Shown: one piece after another, positions 8,978 to 16,849 of the stretch | Layout of the letters: each line of letters opens with the position of its first letter | Position numbering within the stretch: the first letter of the stretch is position 1 | Position numbers and translations under genes: made by a program | Notes under the pieces: generated by a model | What the model was told of the DNA's origin: nothing | What the model saw: only the letters and a program-made list of their open reading frames with translations | Databases searched by the model: none | NCBI GenBank assembly: GCA_045649405.1 | Contig: JAZRPW010000034.1 | Span: 1-39,061 of the forward strand | Source of the DNA: RUG11462 sp045649405 | GTDB taxonomy: Bacteria; Bacillota; Clostridia; Oscillospirales; Acutalibacteraceae | Length of the DNA stretch: 39,061 nt | Reading direction: 5' to 3'

Positions 8978-9909
8978 AAACTTTCCTTTCTATTTTTACC
9001 TTGATAAGTATCTTTTATCGCCATTAATTTATCAATGCCACCAAGCGTTGCGATTTTATCAGCAGTCCACATTGGTGCGATTAACTTTGTCTTATCGCCA
9101 TCACCAGTAAGTCGCTCGATTACTGTTGTTTGTGGCATTAGTTCAAGTTGTTTTACAACTATATCAATATACTCTTCTCGAGTTAAAAGTTCAAATGGTT
9201 TTTCGTTGTACAACTCACTAAGACGAGTGTTCTGTACAATGTGAAGCATATGAATTTTCAACCCATCTGGCTCTAAATTTGCCACCTCTTGTGCTGTTTC
9301 TAACATCATGTTTTCTGTTTCATTTGGCAAGCCATTAATGATATGAATGCAACTGCGAAGTCCTGATTGTTTTATTCTTTTATAATTTTCTACAAAATTT
9401 TCAAATGTTTGACATCTGTTAATTAGTTTTAATGTTTCATTGTGAATTGTTTGAAGCCCAAATTCTAAACTGATTTCTTTTTTCTTGTTGTATTTTAAAA
9501 GCAAATCCAACTTTTCATCATCAATGCAATCAGTACGAGTTGAAAGAGTAATTCCAACAACATCTTCAAATTCACAAGCGGTCTTTAGCATATTTTCAAG
9601 TGTTGCAACATCGGTATATGTATTGGTGTTTGACTGAAAATAAGCGATGAATTTGTTTTGTTTTCCGTTTTTGTTTATTCTTTCAATTTCAGCCTTTATT
9701 TGGTCTTTGATTGAAAGGTTGCCTTTTGTGAAATAAGCACTACCAGATTCACAATAAATGCAACCACCAACCCCCAAAGTGCCATCGATATTTGGGCATG
9801 TACACCCTGCGTTTATTGCAGCTTTGTAAACCTTGCCACCGTACTTTTGCTTGTTATAAAAACTTAAAGTATGATAACGTTTGTTATCATCAGAAAATTC
9901 AAAATTCAT
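8974..9909 (-). CDS. Radical SAM protein, TIGR01212/YtqA (YhcC) family
   Basis: This 311-residue protein carries the Elp3-like cysteine pattern CPNIDGTLGVGGCIYC (38-53), whose Cys ligands bind a 4Fe-4S cluster used to cleave SAM. The spacing, the following GSAYF and the later SLEFGLQTIHNETL match the TIGR01212 family (B. subtilis YtqA, E. coli YhcC), whose reaction is not firmly known. The ATG at 9907-9909 has TAAAGG upstream. It follows the XRE gene by 19 bp and overlaps the HAD gene by 4 bp, so it is part of the same leftward series. Confidence 0.9.
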   Translation of the reverse strand: MNFEFSDDNKRYHTLSFYNKQKYGGKVYKAAINAGCTCPNIDGTLGVGGCIYCESGSAYFTKGNLSIKDQIKAEIERINKNGKQNKFIAYFQSNTNTYTDVATLENMLKTACEFEDVVGITLSTRTDCIDDEKLDLLLKYNKKKEISLEFGLQTIHNETLKLINRCQTFENFVENYKRIKQSGLRSCIHIINGLPNETENMMLETAQEVANLEPDGLKIHMLHIVQNTRLSELYNEKPFELLTREEYIDIVVKQLELMPQTTVIERLTGDGDKTKLIAPMWTADKIATLGGIDKLMAIKDTYQGKNRKESL

Positions 9910-9928
9910 AAAACTAACCTTTAAATTA

Positions 9929-10534
9929 TTATTTCAAAATCTTTTTGCACCAAGTGCGTTTGTTGCAATTTGGGCAATACAAATGACGCGTAAAACCTTT
10001 ATGCATTGCCATCATTGCTTGTTTATAAGTTGGTACAATTTCACAACCGCATTCTTTACATTTGTAAGCACCAACACTTACTTCAAGTTTTAATGCATAA
10101 AAGCAAGGAATTAAAAACAACACACAAATCACTAAAACCAAAACAAGTTGTAAAACACCTTCTGGTATCAAAAATGCCACAAGAAAGATACCTGCTAAAA
10201 GCGATATCATACTAACAATCATAATTACCCACATAGAAGTCCAGATTGTTTTATTTTTCTTTTCTAACTCTTTTGTCATCTCTAGTAGAAGTTGCTCATT
10301 TTTTTGATTGCTGTTTTCCATACTAAATTTCTCTCCACTTAATAATTCGTTTACACTGATATTTAAAATGCCACAAAGTTCTAGCATAATTGAAGAGTCT
10401 GGCATTGCAATACCTCTTTCCCATTTTGATACTGCTTTGTCGGTGATGTTTAATTTTTCTGCCAACTGCATTTGAGTTAAGTTAGAACTTTTTCTGCACT
10501 CGGCGATAAATCTTCCAATTTTGATTTGGTCCAT
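9929..10534 (-). CDS. XRE-family regulator with two membrane segments and a C-terminal zinc ribbon
   Basis: A 201-residue protein. Residues 4-60 form a helix-turn-helix of the XRE/Cro type (NLTQMQLAEKLNITDKAVSKWERG). Two hydrophobic helices follow (about 98-122 and 124-148), then a zinc-ribbon-like end with CKECGC and CPNC pairs. The start is set at ATG 10532-10534: AGGAGA at 10541-10546 sits 6 bp before it but directly against the ATG at 10540, and longer reading frames have no ribosome site. A membrane-tethered XRE regulator is likely to sense an envelope or ion signal. It may control the genes behind it; that is position-based only. Confidence 0.85.
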   Translation of the reverse strand: MDQIKIGRFIAECRKSSNLTQMQLAEKLNITDKAVSKWERGIAMPDSSIMLELCGILNISVNELLSGEKFSMENSNQKNEQLLLEMTKELEKKNKTIWTSMWVIMIVSMISLLAGIFLVAFLIPEGVLQLVLVLVICVLFLIPCFYALKLEVSVGAYKCKECGCEIVPTYKQAMMAMHKGFTRHLYCPNCNKRTWCKKILK

Positions 10535-10600
10535 AAACATTCTCCTTTCGCATTCAGTATAATAAATTATCAAGAAAAATCACACATACCATTGGTTTAC

Positions 10601-10765
10601 TTGGTCTGCCCAAGAGGACTTGAAGTGTGCTTTGCACACCAATGTTGCTTCGCAACAGATATTTTAGCAAGTTCGGCTCGCCAACTGCGTGGCAACCGCC
10701 GAACATTTGCAATGGGGTTCAAGTCCCCATACACTGATGTTTTGGTCTGCCCAAGAGGACTTGAA
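10601..10765. repeat. 24-nt direct repeat of the tRNA-Arg 3' end flanking a 117-bp hairpin-rich insert
   Basis: The 24 bases at 10601-10624 are repeated exactly at 10742-10765, where they form the 3' end (part of the T arm, acceptor and CCA) of tRNA-Arg. The intervening 117 bp hold four stem-loops: 10625-10630/10634-10639, 10643-10648/10652-10657, 10671-10677/10698-10704 with an inner 4-bp stem, and 10712-10717/10725-10730. The last has the loop TTCAAGT on the plus strand, like a tRNA T arm. The layout resembles att sites of a small or decayed tRNA-integrating element, or a local misduplication. Confidence 0.75.
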
Positions 10766-10818
10766 CCCCTAATTTCAGAATCGGAATCTGATGTTTTATC
10801 CAGTTAGACTATGGGCAG
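10743..10818 (-). tRNA. tRNA-Arg (anticodon CCG)
   Basis: Read on the minus strand, the 76 nt fold as a cloverleaf. The acceptor is CTGCCCA/TGGGCAG with discriminator A and encoded CCA. The D loop contains AACTGGATA; its D stem has one C-A mismatch. The anticodon stem TCAGA/TCTGA is perfect, the loop TTCCGAT gives anticodon CCG, the variable loop has 4 nt, and the T arm is AGGGG TTCAAGT CCTCT. CCG reads the rare Arg codon CGG. The D-stem mismatch is mild and the gene is probably functional. Confidence 0.93.
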
Positions 10819-10835
10819 ATTTATAAAAACGACAA

Positions 10836-10862
10836 AACGGGAGTGCAAAAGCACTCCCTTTT
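10836..10862 (-). terminator. Terminator after the CE2-like esterase gene
   Basis: A perfect 8-bp stem GGGAGTGC (10839-10846) and GCACTCCC (10851-10858) with an AAAA loop lies just past the esterase stop codon. On the minus strand it is followed by T-rich sequence. It separates the esterase operon from the tRNA gene. Confidence 0.8.
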
Positions 10863-10867
10863 ATTTT

Positions 10868-11884
10868 TTAAAGTCCAAAATCTTCTTTTAGATGAGCGTA
10901 AAGTTTTTCAAACATCATTACATCATCATCAAGATTTGGGTGCCAGTCGCCACCCAATTGGTTGCAAGATATATCAGAATAAACCACGATATCTTTATAA
11001 TTTTGTTCGGCAATTAACTCGTTATATGCCTTAATCATATTCTTGAAATGTTCATTGCCTGAATCAAAACCTAATGGAAAAACAATTTTACAATCAGGTG
11101 CATTTTCACGAATTTCATCAATAAGTTTTTTAGCATTCGCTTTGAAAACTGACCAATCCATTGTTGCTGTTTCATAAAAGCGAAGATAGTTTACGTCATT
11201 AGCGCCAAGATTAATAAACACAAAATCAGGAATGTATTTTGAAAAATCCCATTTAATGCGTTTTGTTGGCAACGCCATATTATAATATTTTGCAATTGTG
11301 CCACCTGGGTTTCCTGTGCAATCGGTAACAACGCCTTGACCAGAAGAAGAAACCGCTGACATTTCTGCGCCTAATTTTTCACAAAGAAGCACACACCAAG
11401 TTTTGTAGCCATGTTCTAAAAAACCAAATGGATTTGGGCTGTTACGAGTTGAGCACAAATTACCATAACCACAGGTTAAAGAGTCGCCATAAAACTCAAA
11501 TTTAAGTGGTTTTTCTGCAGGCTTTTCTAAAAATTCACCATCAAAAATCAAAGACTTGATTTCATATTGACCACGGCCAAACTCAAGAAGTTTGACGATT
11601 TTTACAATATGCTCACCGTTTAAGTTTTCTAAAAGAGTAATGTTTTGCTCGCCATTAGTTACCGGAATGTGAATCATATTCTCAAAGTCATTGTCAAGCA
11701 CTACACCTAAAAGACCAGTATCAGCAAAAATTCTTGATTCAACTGCTAAATTTGAATTATTAAAGTTTGCTTTAAACTCAATACCACAAGCAGTAAATTC
11801 AAGTCCAAGCCAACCATTAAAAAATGCTGTTCTACCTTTAAAATTAATGCTTTCTTTGTTTTCTAAAATGTTAAAACTTTGCAT
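10868..11884 (-). CDS. SGNH/GDSL esterase of CE2-like architecture, no signal peptide
   Basis: A 338-residue putative carbohydrate acetyl esterase. Residues 1-125 look like the beta-rich jelly-roll that precedes the hydrolase fold in carbohydrate esterase family 2. Residues 128-338 are the SGNH domain: nucleophile S135 in YGDSLTCGYGN, oxyanion Gly/Asn blocks, INLGANDVNYLRF and the catalytic His in DWHPN. CE2 enzymes remove acetyl groups from xylan, glucomannan or sugars. No signal peptide or dockerin is present, so this copy should act on imported acetylated oligosaccharides in the cytoplasm. It is 13 bp after a dockerin-protein gene. A secreted dockerin-bearing relative lies at 15421-16761. 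Confidence 0.88.
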   Translation of the reverse strand: MQSFNILENKESINFKGRTAFFNGWLGLEFTACGIEFKANFNNSNLAVESRIFADTGLLGVVLDNDFENMIHIPVTNGEQNITLLENLNGEHIVKIVKLLEFGRGQYEIKSLIFDGEFLEKPAEKPLKFEFYGDSLTCGYGNLCSTRNSPNPFGFLEHGYKTWCVLLCEKLGAEMSAVSSSGQGVVTDCTGNPGGTIAKYYNMALPTKRIKWDFSKYIPDFVFINLGANDVNYLRFYETATMDWSVFKANAKKLIDEIRENAPDCKIVFPLGFDSGNEHFKNMIKAYNELIAEQNYKDIVVYSDISCNQLGGDWHPNLDDDVMMFEKLYAHLKEDFGL

Positions 11885-11897
11885 TTGATTAAATCCC

Positions 11898-13346
11898 CTA
11901 TTTTGTTACTAATTTTCTTCTAAGCAAACTTAAATCTCTGATATTTATTACATTGTCGCCATTAATATCCGCTTTATCATCAATTGTATTTAAACTTTTG
12001 ACTAAATATTTTCTCATTGTCAACAAATCGGCTACGTCAACCTTGCCGCTTGAATTACAATCTCCAACCTTTTCTAAATCATAAACTACCAAGTCATAAT
12101 AGAAATAATGAACTTCTCCAAAATGCTCTTCATCGTTTCTGACCGAAATATGCAAATTATCATTTTTGTACATAATAGCATAAATAAATCCTTGGCCGTT
12201 TCTTGTGTAAATTGAACTCACCTGGCCAGTTTTTGGGTCATATGCATTAACACCATTTACAGTAGTGAAATAAATTTTTCCTTTGTAACCCTTAACTGCT
12301 TTTGAATATCTTGGTTCCCAAATATGAGTTGTGTAGTTGCTACAAGTCCAAGTATCACTTTTATTCTTATAAATTTCTGTTAACTCTTTCGTTTTGTAAT
12401 TATACTTAACCAAACTGCCATTAACATCAATATAATAGTAAAAACCATCAACATAACTTATTGGAGATAAAACATAATCCCAAAAAGCATTTTCAAATGT
12501 TTTGCTATCAGTTGCTGCAAAAGGTGCGTCCCAACTATAGTGTGCAGATGTACCAAGTGCTTCTGCTTTGATTTGAGCATCGCTAAGCAAGAAAAATCTG
12601 TGAGTAATATCTCCAGGTGATTGATGAAAACCGTGCTTATCTAAATTAAACACAGGTGCGTCTTGTGTTATATCAATATGATAATAGTTATTTCCTATCT
12701 TAACCATATTCCACTCATGACGCATTGCTAAGCTTGTTACTAAATAACATTCAATACCGAGACGTTTGCAAAGATATTTAAAGGCTTCAGAAATCCCTTC
12801 ACAAACTGCTCTTTCTTTTACAATACAACCATATGCATTATAAATATATTTTTCATTAGACGAAGGTTTGCCTTCATAAACTGATTCATCGTAAGACGTA
12901 CGACTTGCAATAAAGTCATGTATAAACAACAGTTTTTCTTCAACTGTGCTATCACTTGGAATTGCATTAAAAATCATACTACACTTAGCATCAAACTCAA
13001 TTATCATTCTATCAATTTCTTCATTAGTAAAGTTATATTGAAAATACAACGAATAAATAAACCCGTTTTCTTCTACATAGGTGCAACGATCTGAAAATTC
13101 AACAAAGAAATATTCTGTATTGTTGAATTCTACATGGTCTCTAAGTTCGTAAAAGTCTTCAAGTTTTATTTGATAGTCATAAATAATAAGTTCTTTTTCT
13201 CTTTTCTCCCAAGCAGTAATAATTGCTTTATCAACAGCTTGATATTTGCTTTGCAAATCAGCAACTTGTGCTTGACATTCTGGTGCCGCAATTGTCAAGA
13301 ATAAAATTACCAAAGACAACAACAAAGTTCCTATTTTTTTACCCAT
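11898..13346 (-). CDS. Secreted transglutaminase-like protein with C-terminal dockerin
   Basis: A 482-residue exported protein with four parts. Residues 1-27 are a signal peptide. About 130-235 form a transglutaminase/cysteine-protease-like core with C182 in RAVCEG, H210 in RHEW and D225 in YYHIDIT. About 290-420 is a beta-rich, propeller-like stretch with phrases such as YYIDVNGSLVKYN and KIYFTTVNGVNAYD. About 427-482 is a type I dockerin with two calcium loops (DCNSSGKVDVAD and DINGDNVINIRD). The start is set at 13344-13346, with AAAAGGAG nine bases upstream, rather than the GTG or TTG codons further up. Dockerin-borne transglutaminase-like proteins are known in Ruminococcus; activity on protein or peptide is inferred. 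Confidence 0.87.
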   Translation of the reverse strand: MGKKIGTLLLSLVILFLTIAAPECQAQVADLQSKYQAVDKAIITAWEKREKELIIYDYQIKLEDFYELRDHVEFNNTEYFFVEFSDRCTYVEENGFIYSLYFQYNFTNEEIDRMIIEFDAKCSMIFNAIPSDSTVEEKLLFIHDFIASRTSYDESVYEGKPSSNEKYIYNAYGCIVKERAVCEGISEAFKYLCKRLGIECYLVTSLAMRHEWNMVKIGNNYYHIDITQDAPVFNLDKHGFHQSPGDITHRFFLLSDAQIKAEALGTSAHYSWDAPFAATDSKTFENAFWDYVLSPISYVDGFYYYIDVNGSLVKYNYKTKELTEIYKNKSDTWTCSNYTTHIWEPRYSKAVKGYKGKIYFTTVNGVNAYDPKTGQVSSIYTRNGQGFIYAIMYKNDNLHISVRNDEEHFGEVHYFYYDLVVYDLEKVGDCNSSGKVDVADLLTMRKYLVKSLNTIDDKADINGDNVINIRDLSLLRRKLVTK

Positions 13347-13368
13347 TTTGCACCACTCCTTTTTAAAA

Positions 13369-13869
13369 TCAATTAAAAGATTTAATTGATTCAATTATTT
13401 GATTAACTGTGTCATCAATTGAGTTTTTATTAACATCAATTGTAATATCAGCATATTTTTTATAAAGTTCTGCTCTTTCATCATACATATCTTTTAATGA
13501 ATAGCCCTCTTTTAAAACTACGCCTCGTGTTTTAAAATTGCGAATTCTTCTTGTCATATTTTTAAAACTTATTTCAAGATAAACAACAATTCCACCCTCT
13601 TTTAACTTTTCCATTGCATCTTGATGATAAACCATAGAACCACCAGTCGCAATAATACAATTTTTTGTATAAAGAGTTAAAACAGAATTTCTTTCTGCTT
13701 GATTAAAACCTTCTAAACCTTTTTTCTCAATAATCTGCGAAAGTTTCATTCCTTCGTTTTGTTGAATAAGTAGGTCTGTATCTAAAAATGATTTGCAAAG
13801 GTGCTTTGCAACCAGCACTCCACAGGTGCTTTTTCCACACCCAGGCATGCCAACCAAAATTACATTCAT
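13369..13869 (-). CDS. Shikimate-kinase-like P-loop kinase
   Basis: A 166-residue protein of the AroK fold. It has the P-loop GMPGCGKST, the DTD motif at about 31-33, a glycine motif ATGGSMVY, and the C-terminal lid and Arg region DERAELYKKYADI. True shikimate kinases usually show FRxxE for the shikimate-binding arginine and GGG in the central motif; here they read FNQAE and GGS. Related GGS proteins are annotated as shikimate kinase in many clostridia, but the lost Arg makes the substrate uncertain. It is the first gene of the operon leading to the dockerin and esterase genes; a clear promoter precedes it. Confidence 0.8.
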   Translation of the reverse strand: MNVILVGMPGCGKSTCGVLVAKHLCKSFLDTDLLIQQNEGMKLSQIIEKKGLEGFNQAERNSVLTLYTKNCIIATGGSMVYHQDAMEKLKEGGIVVYLEISFKNMTRRIRNFKTRGVVLKEGYSLKDMYDERAELYKKYADITIDVNKNSIDDTVNQIIESIKSFN

Positions 13870-13902
13870 ATAAAATTCTCCAAGTTAGTTTTTTCCTTTT
13901 AT

Positions 13903-13931
13903 ATTCTAACATAAAATTAAATTTTTTTCAA
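13903..13931 (-). promoter_or_regulatory. Sigma-A promoter of the kinase/dockerin/esterase operon
   Basis: On the minus strand TTGAAA (13926-13931) and TAGAAT (13903-13908) are spaced by 17 bp, placing the start about 30 bp before the kinase ATG. It is divergent from the promoter of the lipoprotein gene at 14077. Confidence 0.75.
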
Positions 13932-14000
13932 CAATTTATATGCATTTATTATGTAAAAACAAACCATTTTTTGTTTTTTTAAAATATATTAAATTTTGTA

Positions 14001-14029
14001 TTTACTTTTTAATAAAAATAGTGTATAAT
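14001..14029 (+). promoter_or_regulatory. Sigma-A promoter of the PrsA-like lipoprotein gene
   Basis: TTTACT (14001-14006) and TATAAT (14024-14029) are 17 bp apart, about 47 bp before the start codon at 14077. An AAAGGAG ribosome site follows at 14062-14068. Confidence 0.75.
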
Positions 14030-14076
14030 TGTTTAGTAAATCTTTTACATAAAACGAATATAAAGGAGATTTTTAA

Positions 14077-15372
14077 ATGAAAACTAAAAGATTTTTGGCA
14101 TTAGTATTAGCAATGCTTATGATTATTACTTGCTTTGCTTCTTGCCGTACAGAAAACGAAAACGCTTTTGAATTTACTTATGGAGGCAAAACTGTTAACA
14201 TTCGTACAGCTCTTTATATGTGTTTTCTTATCGATGCTGACCTTGCTTTCCAAGATAAAGCAGTTACTGCAGCTGATGAAAAAGGTACAAAGTATGAAGA
14301 TTATACCGAATTAAAATATGAAGACAAAGATTATGAAACTTGGACTAAAGAAGAAGCTAAAGAATCTGCAAAAATGTATGCTTATACTTCTCTTGAATTT
14401 GACCGTTTAGGTTATGAAATTACCGAAGATGAACAAGCTTATATTGATTATTACGCTGAATCACAATGGAATGGCGATGAATCAAACGCTGGTGTAGGTC
14501 AAGTTTATGAAGCTAATGGCATTTCTTACGAAACATATAAAGATTATTTCACTTCTCTTTATTGGAAACAAGAAATGGTTTACGGTTTCTATGTTGAAGA
14601 ACCAACAGATGAAGAAGAACATCCAGCTGAAGACCACACACACGAAGATGGCTCAACACACTCTGCTGAGGAAGAAACAGAAGAAAAGAAACTTGATGAG
14701 GAAATCGAAAAACTTAGAGGTTCTTTAAGACCTACTGATAAAGAAATTAACTCAGCTCTTCAAAATAACTATGTTCCAGTATATGTTATTGATGTTGCTC
14801 TTACAGATGACCAAGGCAACGAAAAGAGCGCTGCAACTAAAAAAGAGAACTTAAGCAAACTCAAAGAATATGCTGATATGTTGAACAAAGGCGAAAAATT
14901 TGCAGATATTTATGCTGCTTATCAATTAGACTTCGGCCTTGTTGCTGACGAAGCTTCTCTCGGTGAAGATGACCCTTCACAATATGAACAAGTGCTTTTG
15001 AGTAAAGAAGCAAATGTTTCAGCCGAAAACAGCGATGCTGCTGATGAAAACTTTGAAGAAGCTTTAAAACTTGATGTAGCAAAAGCAACTGTTGTTGAAA
15101 ACGAAGATTGTTACACACTTGTTTATCGCAGAAACATTCTTAAAGATAAAGATTCAAGTGATGCTGCTTTGACAGATTCTTACGAATCTTATGCTATCAG
15201 TCTTTTAGTTAAAGAAGATTATGAATCAACTATTGTTGATAAAATGATTGCTGATTTAGAAATTAAAGAAAATGCTTCTGCAATCAAATTCTATTCACCA
15301 AAGAAAATTGATTATTTAAACGAAACTGACGCTCAAACAGAAGCTGCTGAAACAGAAGTTGTTGCTCAATAA
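14077..15372 (+). CDS. PrsA/SurA-like lipoprotein with a His-rich acidic loop
   Basis: A 431-residue lipoprotein. The signal peptide ends in FASC (lipid-modified C23). Residues 30-180 are helical and SurA_N-like (FDRLGYEITEDEQAYIDYYAE). A segment at about 173-200 is rich in His, Asp and Glu (EEHPAEDHTHEDGSTH). Residues 220-370 resemble a diverged parvulin (PpiC) domain: VYVIDVAL, then LNKGEKFADIYAAY and a final CYTLVYRR strand, but without the usual GGDLG core. The likely role is a membrane-tethered foldase or holdase for secreted proteins, in keeping with the many exported enzymes nearby. Peptidyl-prolyl isomerase activity is doubtful. Confidence 0.75.
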   Translation: MKTKRFLALVLAMLMIITCFASCRTENENAFEFTYGGKTVNIRTALYMCFLIDADLAFQDKAVTAADEKGTKYEDYTELKYEDKDYETWTKEEAKESAKMYAYTSLEFDRLGYEITEDEQAYIDYYAESQWNGDESNAGVGQVYEANGISYETYKDYFTSLYWKQEMVYGFYVEEPTDEEEHPAEDHTHEDGSTHSAEEETEEKKLDEEIEKLRGSLRPTDKEINSALQNNYVPVYVIDVALTDDQGNEKSAATKKENLSKLKEYADMLNKGEKFADIYAAYQLDFGLVADEASLGEDDPSQYEQVLLSKEANVSAENSDAADENFEEALKLDVAKATVVENEDCYTLVYRRNILKDKDSSDAALTDSYESYAISLLVKEDYESTIVDKMIADLEIKENASAIKFYSPKKIDYLNETDAQTEAAETEVVAQ

Positions 15373-15383
15373 AAATAAAATTC

Positions 15384-15418
15384 AAATCCCCTTGTGGTTA
15401 AACCACAAGGGGATTTTT
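15384..15418. terminator. Bidirectional terminator between the lipoprotein and dockerin esterase genes
   Basis: A perfect 15-bp stem (15384-15398 with 15402-15416) and a TAA loop carries A residues on one side and T residues on the other. It lies between the stop codons of two convergent genes. Confidence 0.88.
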
Positions 15419-15420
15419 GT

Positions 15421-16761
15421 TTATATTAACTCAGCCAATTTTCTTTTCATATCAAACAAGTCTTTAATGTTTACCTTTTCATCAAGATTTACATCAAATT
15501 TTTCTGAGTCTGTGTTTTTAAGTTTCTTGACAAGGAAATTTCTCATATACAACGCGTCTGCAGTGGTAACATTATCATCACCAGTAACGTCATAATTAAA
15601 ATAAAAATATTCTTTAGGAATAGCGTCTGGAGATAATTTACCACTCAAAACTTCTTCTGTAATATATTTTGCTAAATCATTACCTATTTGTTTTGCCTCG
15701 TTTAGATTTGGATGATAGGCAAAACCTGTAAGCGAAGTTCCAGGTTGTTGATAATAATAAACCTTTTCGTTTATTGCAGCTGCTCTTTCAACTGCATTAG
15801 TTATTTTAAAATATTTTCCCGAAGTTTTGCTAGTAATATTAAAATTATATTCAGTATAACCAAAACGACCCATTAAAATAATATAACAATCTTTATTAAA
15901 CTCACGAATTTTATCTATATACCTTTGTACCATTTGGTATGCGAGTTCATCTTCTACAATAATTTTATTATTCAAAACATAGTTATAATCATTTGTACCA
16001 AGTTCAATTACAACAACATCTGCAATGTAATTTGTGTTGTCATAAGGAATGTCTTGTAAAACAGTTGATTTTTCAAAATATGTATATAAATCTTCGCCTA
16101 AACCTTTTCCAGCACCTAAATAAAAACCATATCCAGGTATTGCACATGTGTGGATTTCTGCGTCAAGTTTTCTTGAACAAAAATAGCCGTAAGAATAATA
16201 ATAAATGTCGCTGTCGCCACTGTTGTAACTACCATCATCATTCCAAACAGCACCAACACCACTTGAAATTGAGTCACCAATGAATTGAAGTTTAAAATCT
16301 TTTTGGTTTGGTTTTTCGAGCATTTCACCATCAAATTTTAAACTTTTAAAGGTGATTTGGTTAGCCGATTGAGGATTTTGTTTTATGATTTCAAATGTGT
16401 AATCCCCTTTTTCAAGGTTTTCAGCAACAGTAACGGTTTGCTCGCCATTTCCAGTAACTTTGAAAAATTTGTGATTATCAAAATCATCATTTATCACAAC
16501 GCCAATGTTGCCGGCAACGCCTTTCCAATCAACTATCAACTTAACATTGCCTTCACAATTAATCTTTACAGTAAATCCACCGCCTGCAAAATCTGCTTCA
16601 AGTCCTTTTTCTGTAAAAACAGCACGAGAATTGATTTTAACCTTTTCGGCATTGTCTTTTAAAACAAATTCATTTTCTTCAGCTAATACAAGTGGGTGTT
16701 GAATTGCAAAGAAAGATGCAAACATTAAAATAGACAAAGCAAAACTTATTAACTTTTTCAT
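15421..16761 (-). CDS. Secreted CE2-like SGNH esterase with C-terminal dockerin
   Basis: A 446-residue exported enzyme. Residues 1-28 are a signal peptide and 29-150 a beta-rich jelly-roll like that of carbohydrate esterase family 2. About 155-385 is an SGNH hydrolase with S164 in GDSISSG, the IELGTNDYNY block and the catalytic His in YHPN. The last 60 residues are a type I dockerin with calcium loops DVTGDDNVTTAD and DVNLDEKVNIKD. It should remove acetyl groups from plant polysaccharide while docked to a cohesin. The start is ATG 16759-16761 with AGGAG eight bases upstream; the GTG at 16770 lies inside that site. The N-terminal two domains resemble the cytoplasmic esterase at 10868-11884. 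Confidence 0.9.
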   Translation of the reverse strand: MKKLISFALSILMFASFFAIQHPLVLAEENEFVLKDNAEKVKINSRAVFTEKGLEADFAGGGFTVKINCEGNVKLIVDWKGVAGNIGVVINDDFDNHKFFKVTGNGEQTVTVAENLEKGDYTFEIIKQNPQSANQITFKSLKFDGEMLEKPNQKDFKLQFIGDSISSGVGAVWNDDGSYNSGDSDIYYYSYGYFCSRKLDAEIHTCAIPGYGFYLGAGKGLGEDLYTYFEKSTVLQDIPYDNTNYIADVVVIELGTNDYNYVLNNKIIVEDELAYQMVQRYIDKIREFNKDCYIILMGRFGYTEYNFNITSKTSGKYFKITNAVERAAAINEKVYYYQQPGTSLTGFAYHPNLNEAKQIGNDLAKYITEEVLSGKLSPDAIPKEYFYFNYDVTGDDNVTTADALYMRNFLVKKLKNTDSEKFDVNLDEKVNIKDLFDMKRKLAELI

Positions 16762-16781
16762 TAATATCACTCCTTGTAGAA

Positions 16782-16810
16782 ATTATATAACAATTTGTCT
16801 TTAAAATCAA
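16782..16810 (-). promoter_or_regulatory. Sigma-A promoter of the dockerin esterase gene
   Basis: On the minus strand TTGATT (16805-16810) and TATAAT (16782-16787) are 17 bp apart, about 20 bp upstream of the ATG. The -35 box touches the terminator of the neighbouring ECF gene. Confidence 0.75.
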
Positions 16811-16811
16811 G

Positions 16812-16847
16812 AAAAAACCTTGAAAGTTAACACTTTCAAGGTTTTTT
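16812..16847 (-). terminator. Terminator after the ECF S-component gene
   Basis: A 16-bp stem (16812-16827 with 16832-16847) with a TAAC loop ends in six T residues on either strand. It lies directly after the ECF gene stop. Confidence 0.87.
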
Positions 16848-16849
16848 AG

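Noticed and set aside
10622..10740. Second tRNA on the plus strand suggested by the T-arm-like GGGGTTCAAGTCCCC
   Set aside because: No D arm, no seven-base anticodon loop and no matching acceptor stem with CCA could be placed.
10526..10807. Plus-strand reading frame of 93 codons across the tRNA region (contains VCPRGLE twice)
   Set aside because: It is the antisense of tRNA-Arg and its duplicated tail. Such CPRGLE-type frames are well-known false genes over tRNAs.
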